Source: Prevotella sp. UBA1378 | GTDB taxonomy: Bacteria; Bacteroidota; Bacteroidia; Bacteroidales; Bacteroidaceae | Assembly: GCA_002305505.1 (NCBI GenBank) | Contig: DBRC01000014.1 | Coordinates: 38,062-53,480, forward strand | Reading direction: 5' to 3' | Length of the DNA: 15,419 bases | Shown here: piece by piece, positions 1-6,069 of the stretch | How the letters are laid out: each line of letters begins with the position of its first letter | Numbering within the stretch: the first letter of the stretch is position 1 | Notes under the pieces: generated by a model | What the model was told of the DNA's origin: nothing | Database searches by the model: none | The model's input: the letters and a program-made list of their open reading frames with translations, nothing else | Program-made: the position numbers and the translations under genes

Positions 1-88
1 TTATCCGCCTGCTGCCCACCGCTTGCCTTCAGGGCTGCTATCCCTTCCGCTTTACTGCGGAACTTAATTGTTTATCCCGGACTCGGGT
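1..88 (-). repeat. Structured intergenic repeat, copy 1
   Basis: Read on the minus strand this 88-nt block aligns without gaps to 14879-14966, with 73 of 88 positions identical by eye, and with a few indels to 15330-15415. It begins ACCC and ends GGCGGATAA. It can form a small CCCG/CGGG hairpin, a 6-bp TTCCGC/GCGGAA hairpin (arms at plus 45-50 and 57-62), and a third stem with arms at plus 32-38 and 11-17 that carries one A-A mismatch. It lies 30 nt past the stop of the 151-residue lipoprotein gene and in the same orientation. The window starts at its last base, so the element may extend further. Function unknown; it could be a 3'-end RNA element or a non-autonomous mobile repeat. Confidence 0.8.
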
Positions 89-138
89 AACGGATTAACG
101 GGTTAACGGATTAACGGATTAACGGGTTAACGGGTTAA
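84..138. repeat. Octamer tandem repeat (CGGRTTAA)n
   Basis: Six consecutive copies of CGGATTAA or CGGGTTAA occupy 91-138, preceded by a shortened copy CGGGTAA at 84-90. The array bridges the end of the 151-residue lipoprotein gene (stop at 119-121) and the start of the structured repeat at 1-88. On the coding strand each TTAA supplies a possible TAA, so the array provides the stop. Perfect short tandem repeats like this are prone to slippage, so copy number may vary between strains. Confidence 0.9.
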
Positions 139-574
139 GTTTAATGGTGTTTATTTCCTCCGTATCATATTTCTTGTCTACCACTATCAGCAGGATGGGC
201 CGCATGCTCCAGCTCATCTTCGCGCCCAGTTTCCTTTCGTAGGTGAACGTAAGGGCACTGCTGCCTTTTACCAGCGATACGGGCTTCAGCTCGGTATTGA
301 TGTCCGTCACCGAATCAACGACAGCTATGACAAACTGGCGGGTAAAGTCGATATCCGTAGGCCGCCCGTTTTCCCCCATCGTGGTGGCCATCCCGAAAAG
401 ATGATCGAAATGAGACCTTGAAACGATTTTCGGATTATCGGGGGCTACCGCCTTGTTTGAGAAGAAATAGTTCCTGGCTTCCTTGTAAGGCACGTGTGCA
501 CTACTGCACGAACTGATGATAGCCAGCGCAAGGAATGCACAGGCCGATAAGGTAATTGTCTTGATTTTTTCCAT
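119..574 (-). CDS. Small lipoprotein, third gene of the sigma/anti-sigma operon
   Basis: A 151-residue protein with a lysine-bearing start, a hydrophobic stretch at about residues 7-20 and a lipobox ending ISSC, so Cys23 is the likely lipidated residue. The residues after it (SSAHV) lack the acidic run used for surface export in Bacteroides, so a periplasmic-facing location is more likely. The mature part has alternating hydrophobic strands (for example DFTRQFVIAVV and RPILLIVVDKK) and faintly resembles PrcB-like small beta domains, but I do not assign a family. It begins 11 nt after the stop of the beta-barrel anti-sigma gene, with an A-rich leader, so it is probably co-transcribed and may belong to the same signalling system. 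Its last six codons lie in an octamer tandem repeat. Confidence 0.8.
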   Translation of the reverse strand: MEKIKTITLSACAFLALAIISSCSSAHVPYKEARNYFFSNKAVAPDNPKIVSRSHFDHLFGMATTMGENGRPTDIDFTRQFVIAVVDSVTDINTELKPVSLVKGSSALTFTYERKLGAKMSWSMRPILLIVVDKKYDTEEINTIKLNPLTR

Positions 575-585
575 ACTTTTTGTTT

Positions 586-1854
586 TTATCTGAAATTAAT
601 CCTTAGTCCGATGTTGAGACGCCCATTCAGCGGTTTATCCTTATACAAGGTGGGCACGCTGCTGCCGTTGCCGAAATGATAATCAAGCCCCGGTTCGGCA
701 TAGATGCCGAAGGTTTTGCCTATCTGATACTCGGCACCGATGCCACCGCTTACAGAGAATTGCAGCGGACGTATGCTGACGCGCTCCGTGGTGGACAATT
801 CGCGGAAGCCGCCCACCTGTGTTTGCGTGGTGGCATTTCCTTTCACCATTTTCTCTATCATGATACCTGCAGAAGCATAGATGCGGAAAGGCTTGTCGCC
901 CCAAATACGGTAACCGGCATTAATGGGAATCCCTATATACGAGAGCTTCTGCTCGGTTTCATAAGTATAGTCGCCCGCTTTTTTCGTAATGTCGGAAACC
1001 AGGCCGCTATAGCAAAGACCGCTCTCGATGCTCCACCGGCCGTCGAGACTGTAACGGAACGACAGCCCGAACCTTACGGGACGGTGGTGGCTCACTTCCG
1101 TTTCCGCTTCGCCGGACATGTTGCGCAGCTTCGCAAGCTCTGCCCCACCCATATCTACGCTGTACTCTCCGAACGGGGCGGCCGAAGCCAGCACCGGGCT
1201 GAACGCATCGGCCCGGGTGTCACCGGCCATTGCATTCGAGAGATAAACTTTCGCCGTCAGGCGACTGTCAACAGTTGCGCGGCGCACAGCATATACTGCG
1301 CGATTGTAGTCCTGCTGCTGCAGACCGTTCCCGTTGGTCAGCGCACCGCTCCCTCTGCCGGCTGCCTGCACCGGCAGTTCCCCTGCCGGCATGGCGACCG
1401 TATCAGTCGGGGCTCTCTGTACATGCTCCGCCATCATGCGTTCTGATGCCGCAGGCTCCGTTCCGGCAGGTCTTGCTTCTCCATACCCAGGTGATATGGC
1501 AGCTTCTACCGTCAGAGGGGCTTCATCCCTGCTTTCAGCCACTGCCGCAACCGGTGCACCGGGAATGTCCGCTGGCTGAAGCGCATCCTTGTGCCCAGTC
1601 GCCTTTATCACCTTTGCTGCTTCCATCTGCCGGTCGGCAGCGGTATCCTGAAAACGGAAAAACCAAAAACCGATACCGGCAACGAGCAATACCACGGCAG
1701 CGGCGGCCAGGCGCTTAACCCGCATCGGAACGGTCGTCGCCGGTTTTCCCGCAGCTGCTATGGCCTGTTTTATCTCTGTCCACGACACCTCGGGAGCCGG
1801 CTTCTGATAGTCGGCCAACTTCCGTTGCAATTCTTTTCTCCATTGTTCTTTCAT
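586..1854 (-). CDS. Dual-membrane (Dma-like) anti-sigma factor with C-terminal outer-membrane beta-barrel
   Basis: A 422-residue protein likely to hold the adjacent ECF sigma factor inactive. Residues 1-48 are hydrophilic and charged, with a WTEIKQAI helix typical of small anti-sigma N-termini. Residues 49-66 form one strong transmembrane helix flanked by RVKR on the cytoplasmic side. Residues 67 to about 255 are low-complexity, rich in Ala, Pro, Glu and Thr, and suit a periplasm-spanning tether. Residues 258-422 show repeated amphipathic strands (RFGLSFRYSL, FRIYASAGI, FSVSGGIGAEYQIG) and a terminal strand GRLNIGLRINF, as in porin-family outer-membrane barrels. There is no cleavable signal peptide. 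The gene overlaps the sigma gene by four bases (ATGA), which suggests translational coupling. From memory, this layout is that of the Dma family of Bacteroidota. A plain porin-like annotation would miss the N-terminal part. Confidence 0.87.
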   Translation of the reverse strand: MKEQWRKELQRKLADYQKPAPEVSWTEIKQAIAAAGKPATTVPMRVKRLAAAAVVLLVAGIGFWFFRFQDTAADRQMEAAKVIKATGHKDALQPADIPGAPVAAVAESRDEAPLTVEAAISPGYGEARPAGTEPAASERMMAEHVQRAPTDTVAMPAGELPVQAAGRGSGALTNGNGLQQQDYNRAVYAVRRATVDSRLTAKVYLSNAMAGDTRADAFSPVLASAAPFGEYSVDMGGAELAKLRNMSGEAETEVSHHRPVRFGLSFRYSLDGRWSIESGLCYSGLVSDITKKAGDYTYETEQKLSYIGIPINAGYRIWGDKPFRIYASAGIMIEKMVKGNATTQTQVGGFRELSTTERVSIRPLQFSVSGGIGAEYQIGKTFGIYAEPGLDYHFGNGSSVPTLYKDKPLNGRLNIGLRINFR

Positions 1855-2423
1855 CGTGGTGGCTGTTTTGAATTATTGTATTGTCGTATCTTCTTCGCAA
1901 GCAGGTTTTTCGCCCTATGTAGCTGCGAAGCCGAAGTATCGGCCTTGATGCCGAGCAGAGAGGCTATTTCGTGATGGCTTTTGTTCTCAAAGACAAATAG
2001 GTTGAACACCGTGCGGTAGCCTGTGGGCAGCTCGCTCACCAAGCGGTGGATTGCCTCCGGCGGGACATCGCCGACGGGCGGGTCGTCTTCTTCCGGTTCA
2101 TCGGCGATGTCCCATTCCAGCCGGGCAAGCTCGTGCTGCTTCTTCGCGCGCAGGAACTTCAACGACTGGTTGACGGCAATCCTCACCGACCAGGCTTTCA
2201 GTGAGCCCGCTCCGCGGTACTCGAAATCGCCGATATGCGTAAAGATACTGATGAGGGCATCCTGAAATACATCCTTCAAATCTTCCTCGTCGGCGATATA
2301 GCGCGAACAGACAGCCGTAAGATAACCGCCATACAGGGAATAAAAGTCGTGCATCGCCCCGTTTTCACCGTTGCGAAGCCGTTTTACCAACCCTCTCTCC
2401 TTATCTTCTATTAATAGGTTCAC
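1851..2423 (-). CDS. ECF-family RNA polymerase sigma factor (Das-like partner)
   Basis: A 190-residue extracytoplasmic-function sigma factor that directs RNA polymerase to a specific regulon. Sigma region 2 spans about residues 21-93 and contains the DEEDLKDVFQDAL helix and the WSVRIAVNQSLKFLR segment. An acidic linker (EPEEDDPP) follows at about 103-122. Region 4 spans about 125-178 with the helix-turn-helix HHEIASLLGIKADTSASQLHRAK. No sigma region 3 is present, as expected for ECF factors. The start is GTG at 2421-2423: an in-frame TAA lies 18 nt upstream of the first codon at 2439-2441, and the next ATG (Met24) would remove the beginning of region 2. The stop overlaps the start of the barrel anti-sigma gene. 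The divergent upstream region holds no convincing housekeeping promoter, which fits possible autoregulation. Confidence 0.93.
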   Translation of the reverse strand: MNLLIEDKERGLVKRLRNGENGAMHDFYSLYGGYLTAVCSRYIADEEDLKDVFQDALISIFTHIGDFEYRGAGSLKAWSVRIAVNQSLKFLRAKKQHELARLEWDIADEPEEDDPPVGDVPPEAIHRLVSELPTGYRTVFNLFVFENKSHHEIASLLGIKADTSASQLHRAKNLLAKKIRQYNNSKQPPR

Positions 2424-2584
2424 ACTGTTTATACCCGTTTACGCTGCCCGCGGGGAAAGCTGCAGCCTCCACCCCGGAGCAGCCGGCACCATTGCTGCCT
2501 TTCGTTCATTCAGGCACTACCGGCACTCTTTCTCTTCGTTTTTTCTTTTCATTAAAGGGCAATATTAGGAAAACTTGCACCGAA

Positions 2585-2602
2585 AACGGAATTTCTTCCG
2601 TT
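2585..2602. repeat. Perfect hairpin, 7-bp stem and TTTC loop
   Basis: AACGGAA (2585-2591) and TTCCGTT (2596-2602) are perfect complements around a 4-nt loop. It lies between divergent genes, where a terminator is not expected, so an operator or a leader structure is more likely. Seen in the sequence; function inferred only. Confidence 0.6.
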
Positions 2603-2646
2603 AAACTATCTTAAAGCTACCGTCTGTGCTCATGTATCTTCTTGCA

Positions 2647-2668
2647 AGGCACACAGCTAAGCGTGCCT
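2647..2668. repeat. Inverted repeat AGGCAC/GTGCCT
   Basis: Two perfect 6-nt arms (2647-2652 and 2663-2668) separated by 10 nt, immediately before a second inverted repeat at 2671-2688. Together they form a compact cluster of dyad symmetry about 90-130 nt upstream of the lipoprotein start. Confidence 0.5.
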
Positions 2669-2670
2669 GT

Positions 2671-2688
2671 GGTTAACAATTATTAACC
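2671..2688. promoter_or_regulatory. Candidate operator GGTTAA-N6-TTAACC
   Basis: A perfect dyad with 6-nt arms and an AT-rich 6-nt centre (CAATTA), the shape of a dimeric regulator site, 88 nt upstream of the lipoprotein start codon. No regulator is identified. Confidence 0.4.
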
Positions 2689-2776
2689 CCATGGGAATGC
2701 AAGTTTTCTGCCGCCATGTATTTAGAAGGGCAGTAAACATTGACAACTAAATATTAACAGCTTAAACAAGAAAAAA

Positions 2777-3382
2777 ATGAAACAAATGAAATTCTTACCG
2801 GTATGGGCATGCTGCCTTGCAGCCCTCACGTTCGCCTCGTGCAGCAACGATGACGACAGCTCCCGCTCACTCACCAAAGAGGAGATTGCCCAATGCCTGA
2901 AGGCCGTTAAAGGCAATTATTCGGGACATCTGATTTATGCGGCCAAGAACGAAAACAACCCGAAAGACGTAACCGACACGGTGGCCGTGGAATGGAGCAT
3001 CACGAACGACAGTACGCTGACCATAGCCAGCTTCCCCACCAAGCTGCTTGCCGAAAACGTGACGGACGAAGAGCTGAAAAAGGCACTGGCCGAAGCCGAC
3101 GACCAACCGCTCGCTTGCCGGATTGGCTTCATCAATACCACGCCCATACAGTTTATAGTAAACCCGAAGACGCCGGCTTACGACCTGAATTACGGCGGAA
3201 AAGACCATAAAGTGCAAGTGCCTTTCTATATTAACAGCTACAACTCGTACGGGTCGTTCAACGCCACAAAGAACGTGCTGCAAATGCAAATCGTTGAGGC
3301 CGGCGTGCATGTCGACGGCCAACAGACCACGTTCTTGAAGACAAGCGTCCCGTTCGTGTTTGTTTCCACAGATAAACAATGA
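2777..3382 (+). CDS. Probable surface lipoprotein, DUF4840-like
   Basis: A 201-residue protein with a lipoprotein signal (hydrophobic residues 6-18, then FASC with Cys22 as the likely lipid site). The following SNDDD matches the acidic lipoprotein export signal known in Bacteroides, so it is probably exposed on the cell surface. The mature region opens with a helix and the segment CLKAVKGNYSG, then beta-rich sequence. This resembles the Bacteroidales DUF4840 lipoproteins as I remember them; no function is known for that family. The start at 2777 follows an A-rich leader typical of the phylum; a second in-frame ATG at 2786 is an alternative. It is a single-gene unit, divergent from the sigma operon and closed by the terminator at 3404-3435. 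Confidence 0.88.
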   Translation: MKQMKFLPVWACCLAALTFASCSNDDDSSRSLTKEEIAQCLKAVKGNYSGHLIYAAKNENNPKDVTDTVAVEWSITNDSTLTIASFPTKLLAENVTDEELKKALAEADDQPLACRIGFINTTPIQFIVNPKTPAYDLNYGGKDHKVQVPFYINSYNSYGSFNATKNVLQMQIVEAGVHVDGQQTTFLKTSVPFVFVSTDKQ

Positions 3383-3403
3383 CATACAGCTGTGTTGATA
3401 TAA

Positions 3404-3435
3404 CAAAATAATCCGGCCAAAGCCGGATTATTTTG
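3404..3435. terminator. Bidirectional intrinsic terminator
   Basis: A perfect 14-bp stem (CAAAATAATCCGGC at 3404-3417 and its complement at 3422-3435) closes a CAAA loop. The GC core with A-rich 5' flank and T-rich 3' flank reads as a terminator on both strands. It sits between two convergent genes, 22 nt after the lipoprotein stop and 21 nt after the GH31 stop. Confidence 0.93.
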
Positions 3436-3455
3436 TATTCTGAGAAACCGCCCCT

Positions 3456-5945
3456 TTACAACACCACCTCTACCCGTTTCCCGCTATAGGAAACCGTATG
3501 GCTGCTTTGCATCGGAAGGTTTCCGGCACCCGAATTGCTGCCGACGACGACAATGCGGAAACGGCGCGACTTGAGCATGCCGTCGTAAGCGCCCCGGCGG
3601 GGATGCACGGTCAGCCTGCGCGAAGCATCATCCCATGTAAAGACTATCTGCGTAAATTTGCCACGCTCATAATTATAGTTGTCGCCCTCGTCCTCGTAAA
3701 GGGTGAAGCTGCCGTCGGCTCCCGGATAAACGCGTATCTCCAAGTCGTCCCATGCTTTCTCGCTGCTATACTGCACATCGGGCCCGAAGGGCATCACCGT
3801 ACCGGCCTTGACGTACACCGGCATGATGTCAATCGGGCACGGCCGCATGACGGTCTTCCCCCCGCCGGTCTTCTCGTTCGTCCAAAAGTCATACCAGTCG
3901 GTGCCCGCCGGGAGATAAACGTTCACGGGCGCTGCTGCTTTCCGGATGTCGGGATAGATTTCATGCCCCTGCTTTTTCTCGTCTTTCCATGTGTACATGG
4001 CATCGGTGACAGGCTTTACGAGAATGGAACGGCCGAACATGTACTCGTCGTTGAGCACGATGGCCTTTGCGTCGCGGGGGAAATCCATTACCAGCGGACG
4101 CATCATCGAACCGCTGTTCTGCACCACGTCGCCCGCCGTAGAATATATATAAGGCAGCAGTCGGTAGCGCAGCCTCACGGCCTCCGTCATGGCATCGTAA
4201 GCCCAGTCGCCCTTTCCGCCGAAGGTGTACAGCTCGTTCACCATCGGCGAAGAGCAGTGGTTACGCATGAGCGGCATGAAGGTGCCCCATTGCATCCAGC
4301 GGGTTTGCAGTTCCTGGAGGGCCGGGTTCTTCGGGTCTTGCTGGAAATCCCAGTAGAAGAAGCCGCCGATGTCGGTATTCCAGAAGGGGATGCCGCAGAG
4401 CGTATAGTTGAGCCCCGACGGTATCTGCCCTTTCATCTCTTCCCAACTGGCCTGAATGTCGCCGCTCCACGAAAAGGTGGCATAGTGCTGCAGGCCAAAA
4501 GCCCCGCTGCGCGTCATCTGTACCGAGCGTTTCTTGTTGCCCTTCATGGCCCGCTGGTGCTCATAGATGCCCTTATTGGCCAGCAGCGGGAAAGCGTTCT
4601 TCACGCTGCGCCAGGTTCCGTCGTGGGTAAGATAGTCGTCGTCGCCGGGCTTTTCGAAATGGTCGGGCTCTGTCGAGTCGGTCCACCAAGCGTCGAAGCC
4701 CATCTTGTACAGTTCGGTAAGGTATTGCCAGTAGATGTCGCGTGCCTTCGGGTTGAACGGGTCATAAGGCAGCACGCCGCTGTTGCGCGGCCATGTGTCG
4801 AAGGGCAACAGGCCGCCGATGGCTTTCAGCTTGGCATAAGGCTCGGTCCACGGGCCGAAGCTCGACCAGATGCTTATCATCAAGCGTGCGTTCTTCTTGT
4901 GTACATATTCCACCATCTCCTCAGGACTCTTCAGGCGCGGCACCTTACCTGCGGCAACGTATTCGGCTGCCATTTTCTTCATGTCGCCGGGTAGGTACTT
5001 CGCCCACTGCGCATCGTCCACCTTATTTATGTAATACGGGTTCATGAACTTCATGGCGTTCCAGTTGGAGTCGCATCCCCAGTATTGCCAGTCTTGCACT
5101 ATCGCGTCGAGCGGTATCTGCAGCTCGCGGTATTTGTCGAGCACCCCGACAAGTTCGTCGCTGGTCTTATAACGCTCGCGGCACTGCCAGTGGCCCATCG
5201 CCCAAAGCGGGAACATAGTGGCCTGCCCCGTCAGCCGGCGGATGGCAGCGATGACACCGTCCTGACTACCGTCCCCGTACATTATATAGTAATCGGCGCA
5301 AAGCCCCACTTCCGAAAGGAAGGTAGTGCCACCTTTGCTGTCCTCGAAATGGCTCTTGCCGGCATTGTCCCAATACAGCCCGTAGCCTTTCTGGCTTGTG
5401 AAATAGGGGATGTAGATGTGTGTATTACCGTTCCAGAGCTGCATTTTCTGCCCCCGCTGCGACATCGACGGGTGGCGGCGCTGGCCAAGTCCGAAGATTT
5501 GCTCGCCCTTATCGAGCGTCCAAGTCTGGCTGACCCGGTATTTCCCTTCGTCGGCATCGCCCTTACGTACTTCGAAGGCCGTTTGCTTTTCTTTTAACAG
5601 CATATTACCCTTGGTATCGGAATAGGTGAGCTGCCCCGTGCTTTTATCCAAGCTCACAGTAAGCAATGCCGACTTCATAACGATGAAGCCCTGCTGCTCC
5701 GTAATCTCTATGCCCGGATTATCCTCCGGCTGCAATACCACACTGTAGCTTTTCTTCTCGGGTGCCTGCTGCATCGCGGCCGGATATTTCATCACACGCA
5801 CAATGCCCGGGGTATAGAACCTTACTTCTATTTTCATCCCTGCTGCAACTCGCAGCACTACTTGTTTTTTTTCCTTAGCGGCCGATGCCGTGAGAACACA
5901 CATACAAGCCACCGCAGTAAAAATCTGTCTGACAAATGTTTTCAT
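3456..5945 (-). CDS. Secreted GH31 family alpha-glycosidase (alpha-xylosidase/alpha-glucosidase type)
   Basis: An 829-residue retaining glycoside hydrolase that removes alpha-linked sugars, xylose or glucose, from oligosaccharides. Residues 1-22 form a signal peptide (hydrophobic stretch ending TASAA), so it acts outside the cytoplasm. An N-terminal beta-sandwich (about 30-240) precedes the (beta/alpha)8 barrel (about 245-600). The nucleophile is predicted as Asp423 in WWTDSTEPD and the acid/base as Asp496 in FSWSGD, both hallmark GH31 motifs. The C-terminal beta domains (about 610-829) include a DUF5110-like segment with YEDEGDNYNYE at 750-760. There is no PA14 insertion. The substrate cannot be fixed from sequence alone. 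No SusC/SusD pair or other polysaccharide-utilisation gene is adjacent in the window. It has its own -7 box upstream and ends at the shared terminator. Confidence 0.96.
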   Translation of the reverse strand: MKTFVRQIFTAVACMCVLTASAAKEKKQVVLRVAAGMKIEVRFYTPGIVRVMKYPAAMQQAPEKKSYSVVLQPEDNPGIEITEQQGFIVMKSALLTVSLDKSTGQLTYSDTKGNMLLKEKQTAFEVRKGDADEGKYRVSQTWTLDKGEQIFGLGQRRHPSMSQRGQKMQLWNGNTHIYIPYFTSQKGYGLYWDNAGKSHFEDSKGGTTFLSEVGLCADYYIMYGDGSQDGVIAAIRRLTGQATMFPLWAMGHWQCRERYKTSDELVGVLDKYRELQIPLDAIVQDWQYWGCDSNWNAMKFMNPYYINKVDDAQWAKYLPGDMKKMAAEYVAAGKVPRLKSPEEMVEYVHKKNARLMISIWSSFGPWTEPYAKLKAIGGLLPFDTWPRNSGVLPYDPFNPKARDIYWQYLTELYKMGFDAWWTDSTEPDHFEKPGDDDYLTHDGTWRSVKNAFPLLANKGIYEHQRAMKGNKKRSVQMTRSGAFGLQHYATFSWSGDIQASWEEMKGQIPSGLNYTLCGIPFWNTDIGGFFYWDFQQDPKNPALQELQTRWMQWGTFMPLMRNHCSSPMVNELYTFGGKGDWAYDAMTEAVRLRYRLLPYIYSTAGDVVQNSGSMMRPLVMDFPRDAKAIVLNDEYMFGRSILVKPVTDAMYTWKDEKKQGHEIYPDIRKAAAPVNVYLPAGTDWYDFWTNEKTGGGKTVMRPCPIDIMPVYVKAGTVMPFGPDVQYSSEKAWDDLEIRVYPGADGSFTLYEDEGDNYNYERGKFTQIVFTWDDASRRLTVHPRRGAYDGMLKSRRFRIVVVGSNSGAGNLPMQSSHTVSYSGKRVEVVL

Positions 5946-5974
5946 GTTTTTTCAGTTTTATAATCATTTTGGTG

Positions 5975-6004
5975 CAAAGATAGCAAAATATGTTATACCG
6001 CAAC
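5975..6004 (-). promoter_or_regulatory. Promoter of the GH31 gene
   Basis: On the minus strand, TATCTTTG (plus 5975-5982) matches the Bacteroides -7 consensus TAnnTTTG exactly. GTTG (plus 6001-6004) lies 18 nt upstream as a weak -33 element. The predicted leader is about 25 nt and A/T-rich without a Shine-Dalgarno motif. Confidence 0.65.
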
Positions 6005-6069
6005 ACCCATCAACAGCATTTTCTTTTCCAACCTGAAGTTTTCCGCAAGACAAAGGGAACAAGGACAGC

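Larger units (their letters stand above)
2569..2708. repeat. 11-bp perfect inverted repeat bounding a 140-bp segment
   Basis: GAAAACTTGCA at 2569-2579 is the exact reverse complement of TGCAAGTTTTC at 2698-2708. The enclosed 118 nt hold three further hairpins (2585-2602, 2647-2668, 2671-2688). No target-site duplication is visible outside the arms. It could be a MITE-like insertion, a regulatory region bound by a dimer at distant sites, or chance. Confidence 0.7.
2424..2776. other. Divergent intergenic region between sigma operon and lipoprotein gene
   Basis: This 353-nt gap separates divergent genes and should carry both promoters. The half next to the sigma gene (2424-2560) is GC-rich and includes a minus-strand GCAGC/GCTGC hairpin. 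The half next to the plus-strand gene is AT-rich and contains four inverted repeats, listed separately. No open frame here looks coding. A weak match to the -7 box on the minus strand, TAATATTG, is at 2560-2567. No convincing box was found for the plus-strand gene. Confidence 0.6.

Noticed and set aside
84..138. Octamer array considered as a CRISPR-like array
   Set aside because: Units are 8 bp and contiguous without spacers, and no cas gene is present.
676..1446. Open frame of 256 codons antisense to the barrel anti-sigma gene
   Set aside because: No domain or leader, and it lies fully within a well-supported gene.
3498..4994. Long open frame (498 codons) on the plus strand inside the GH31 gene
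   Set aside because: It is antisense to a clear GH31 gene, has no recognisable domain and follows from GC-rich codon bias.
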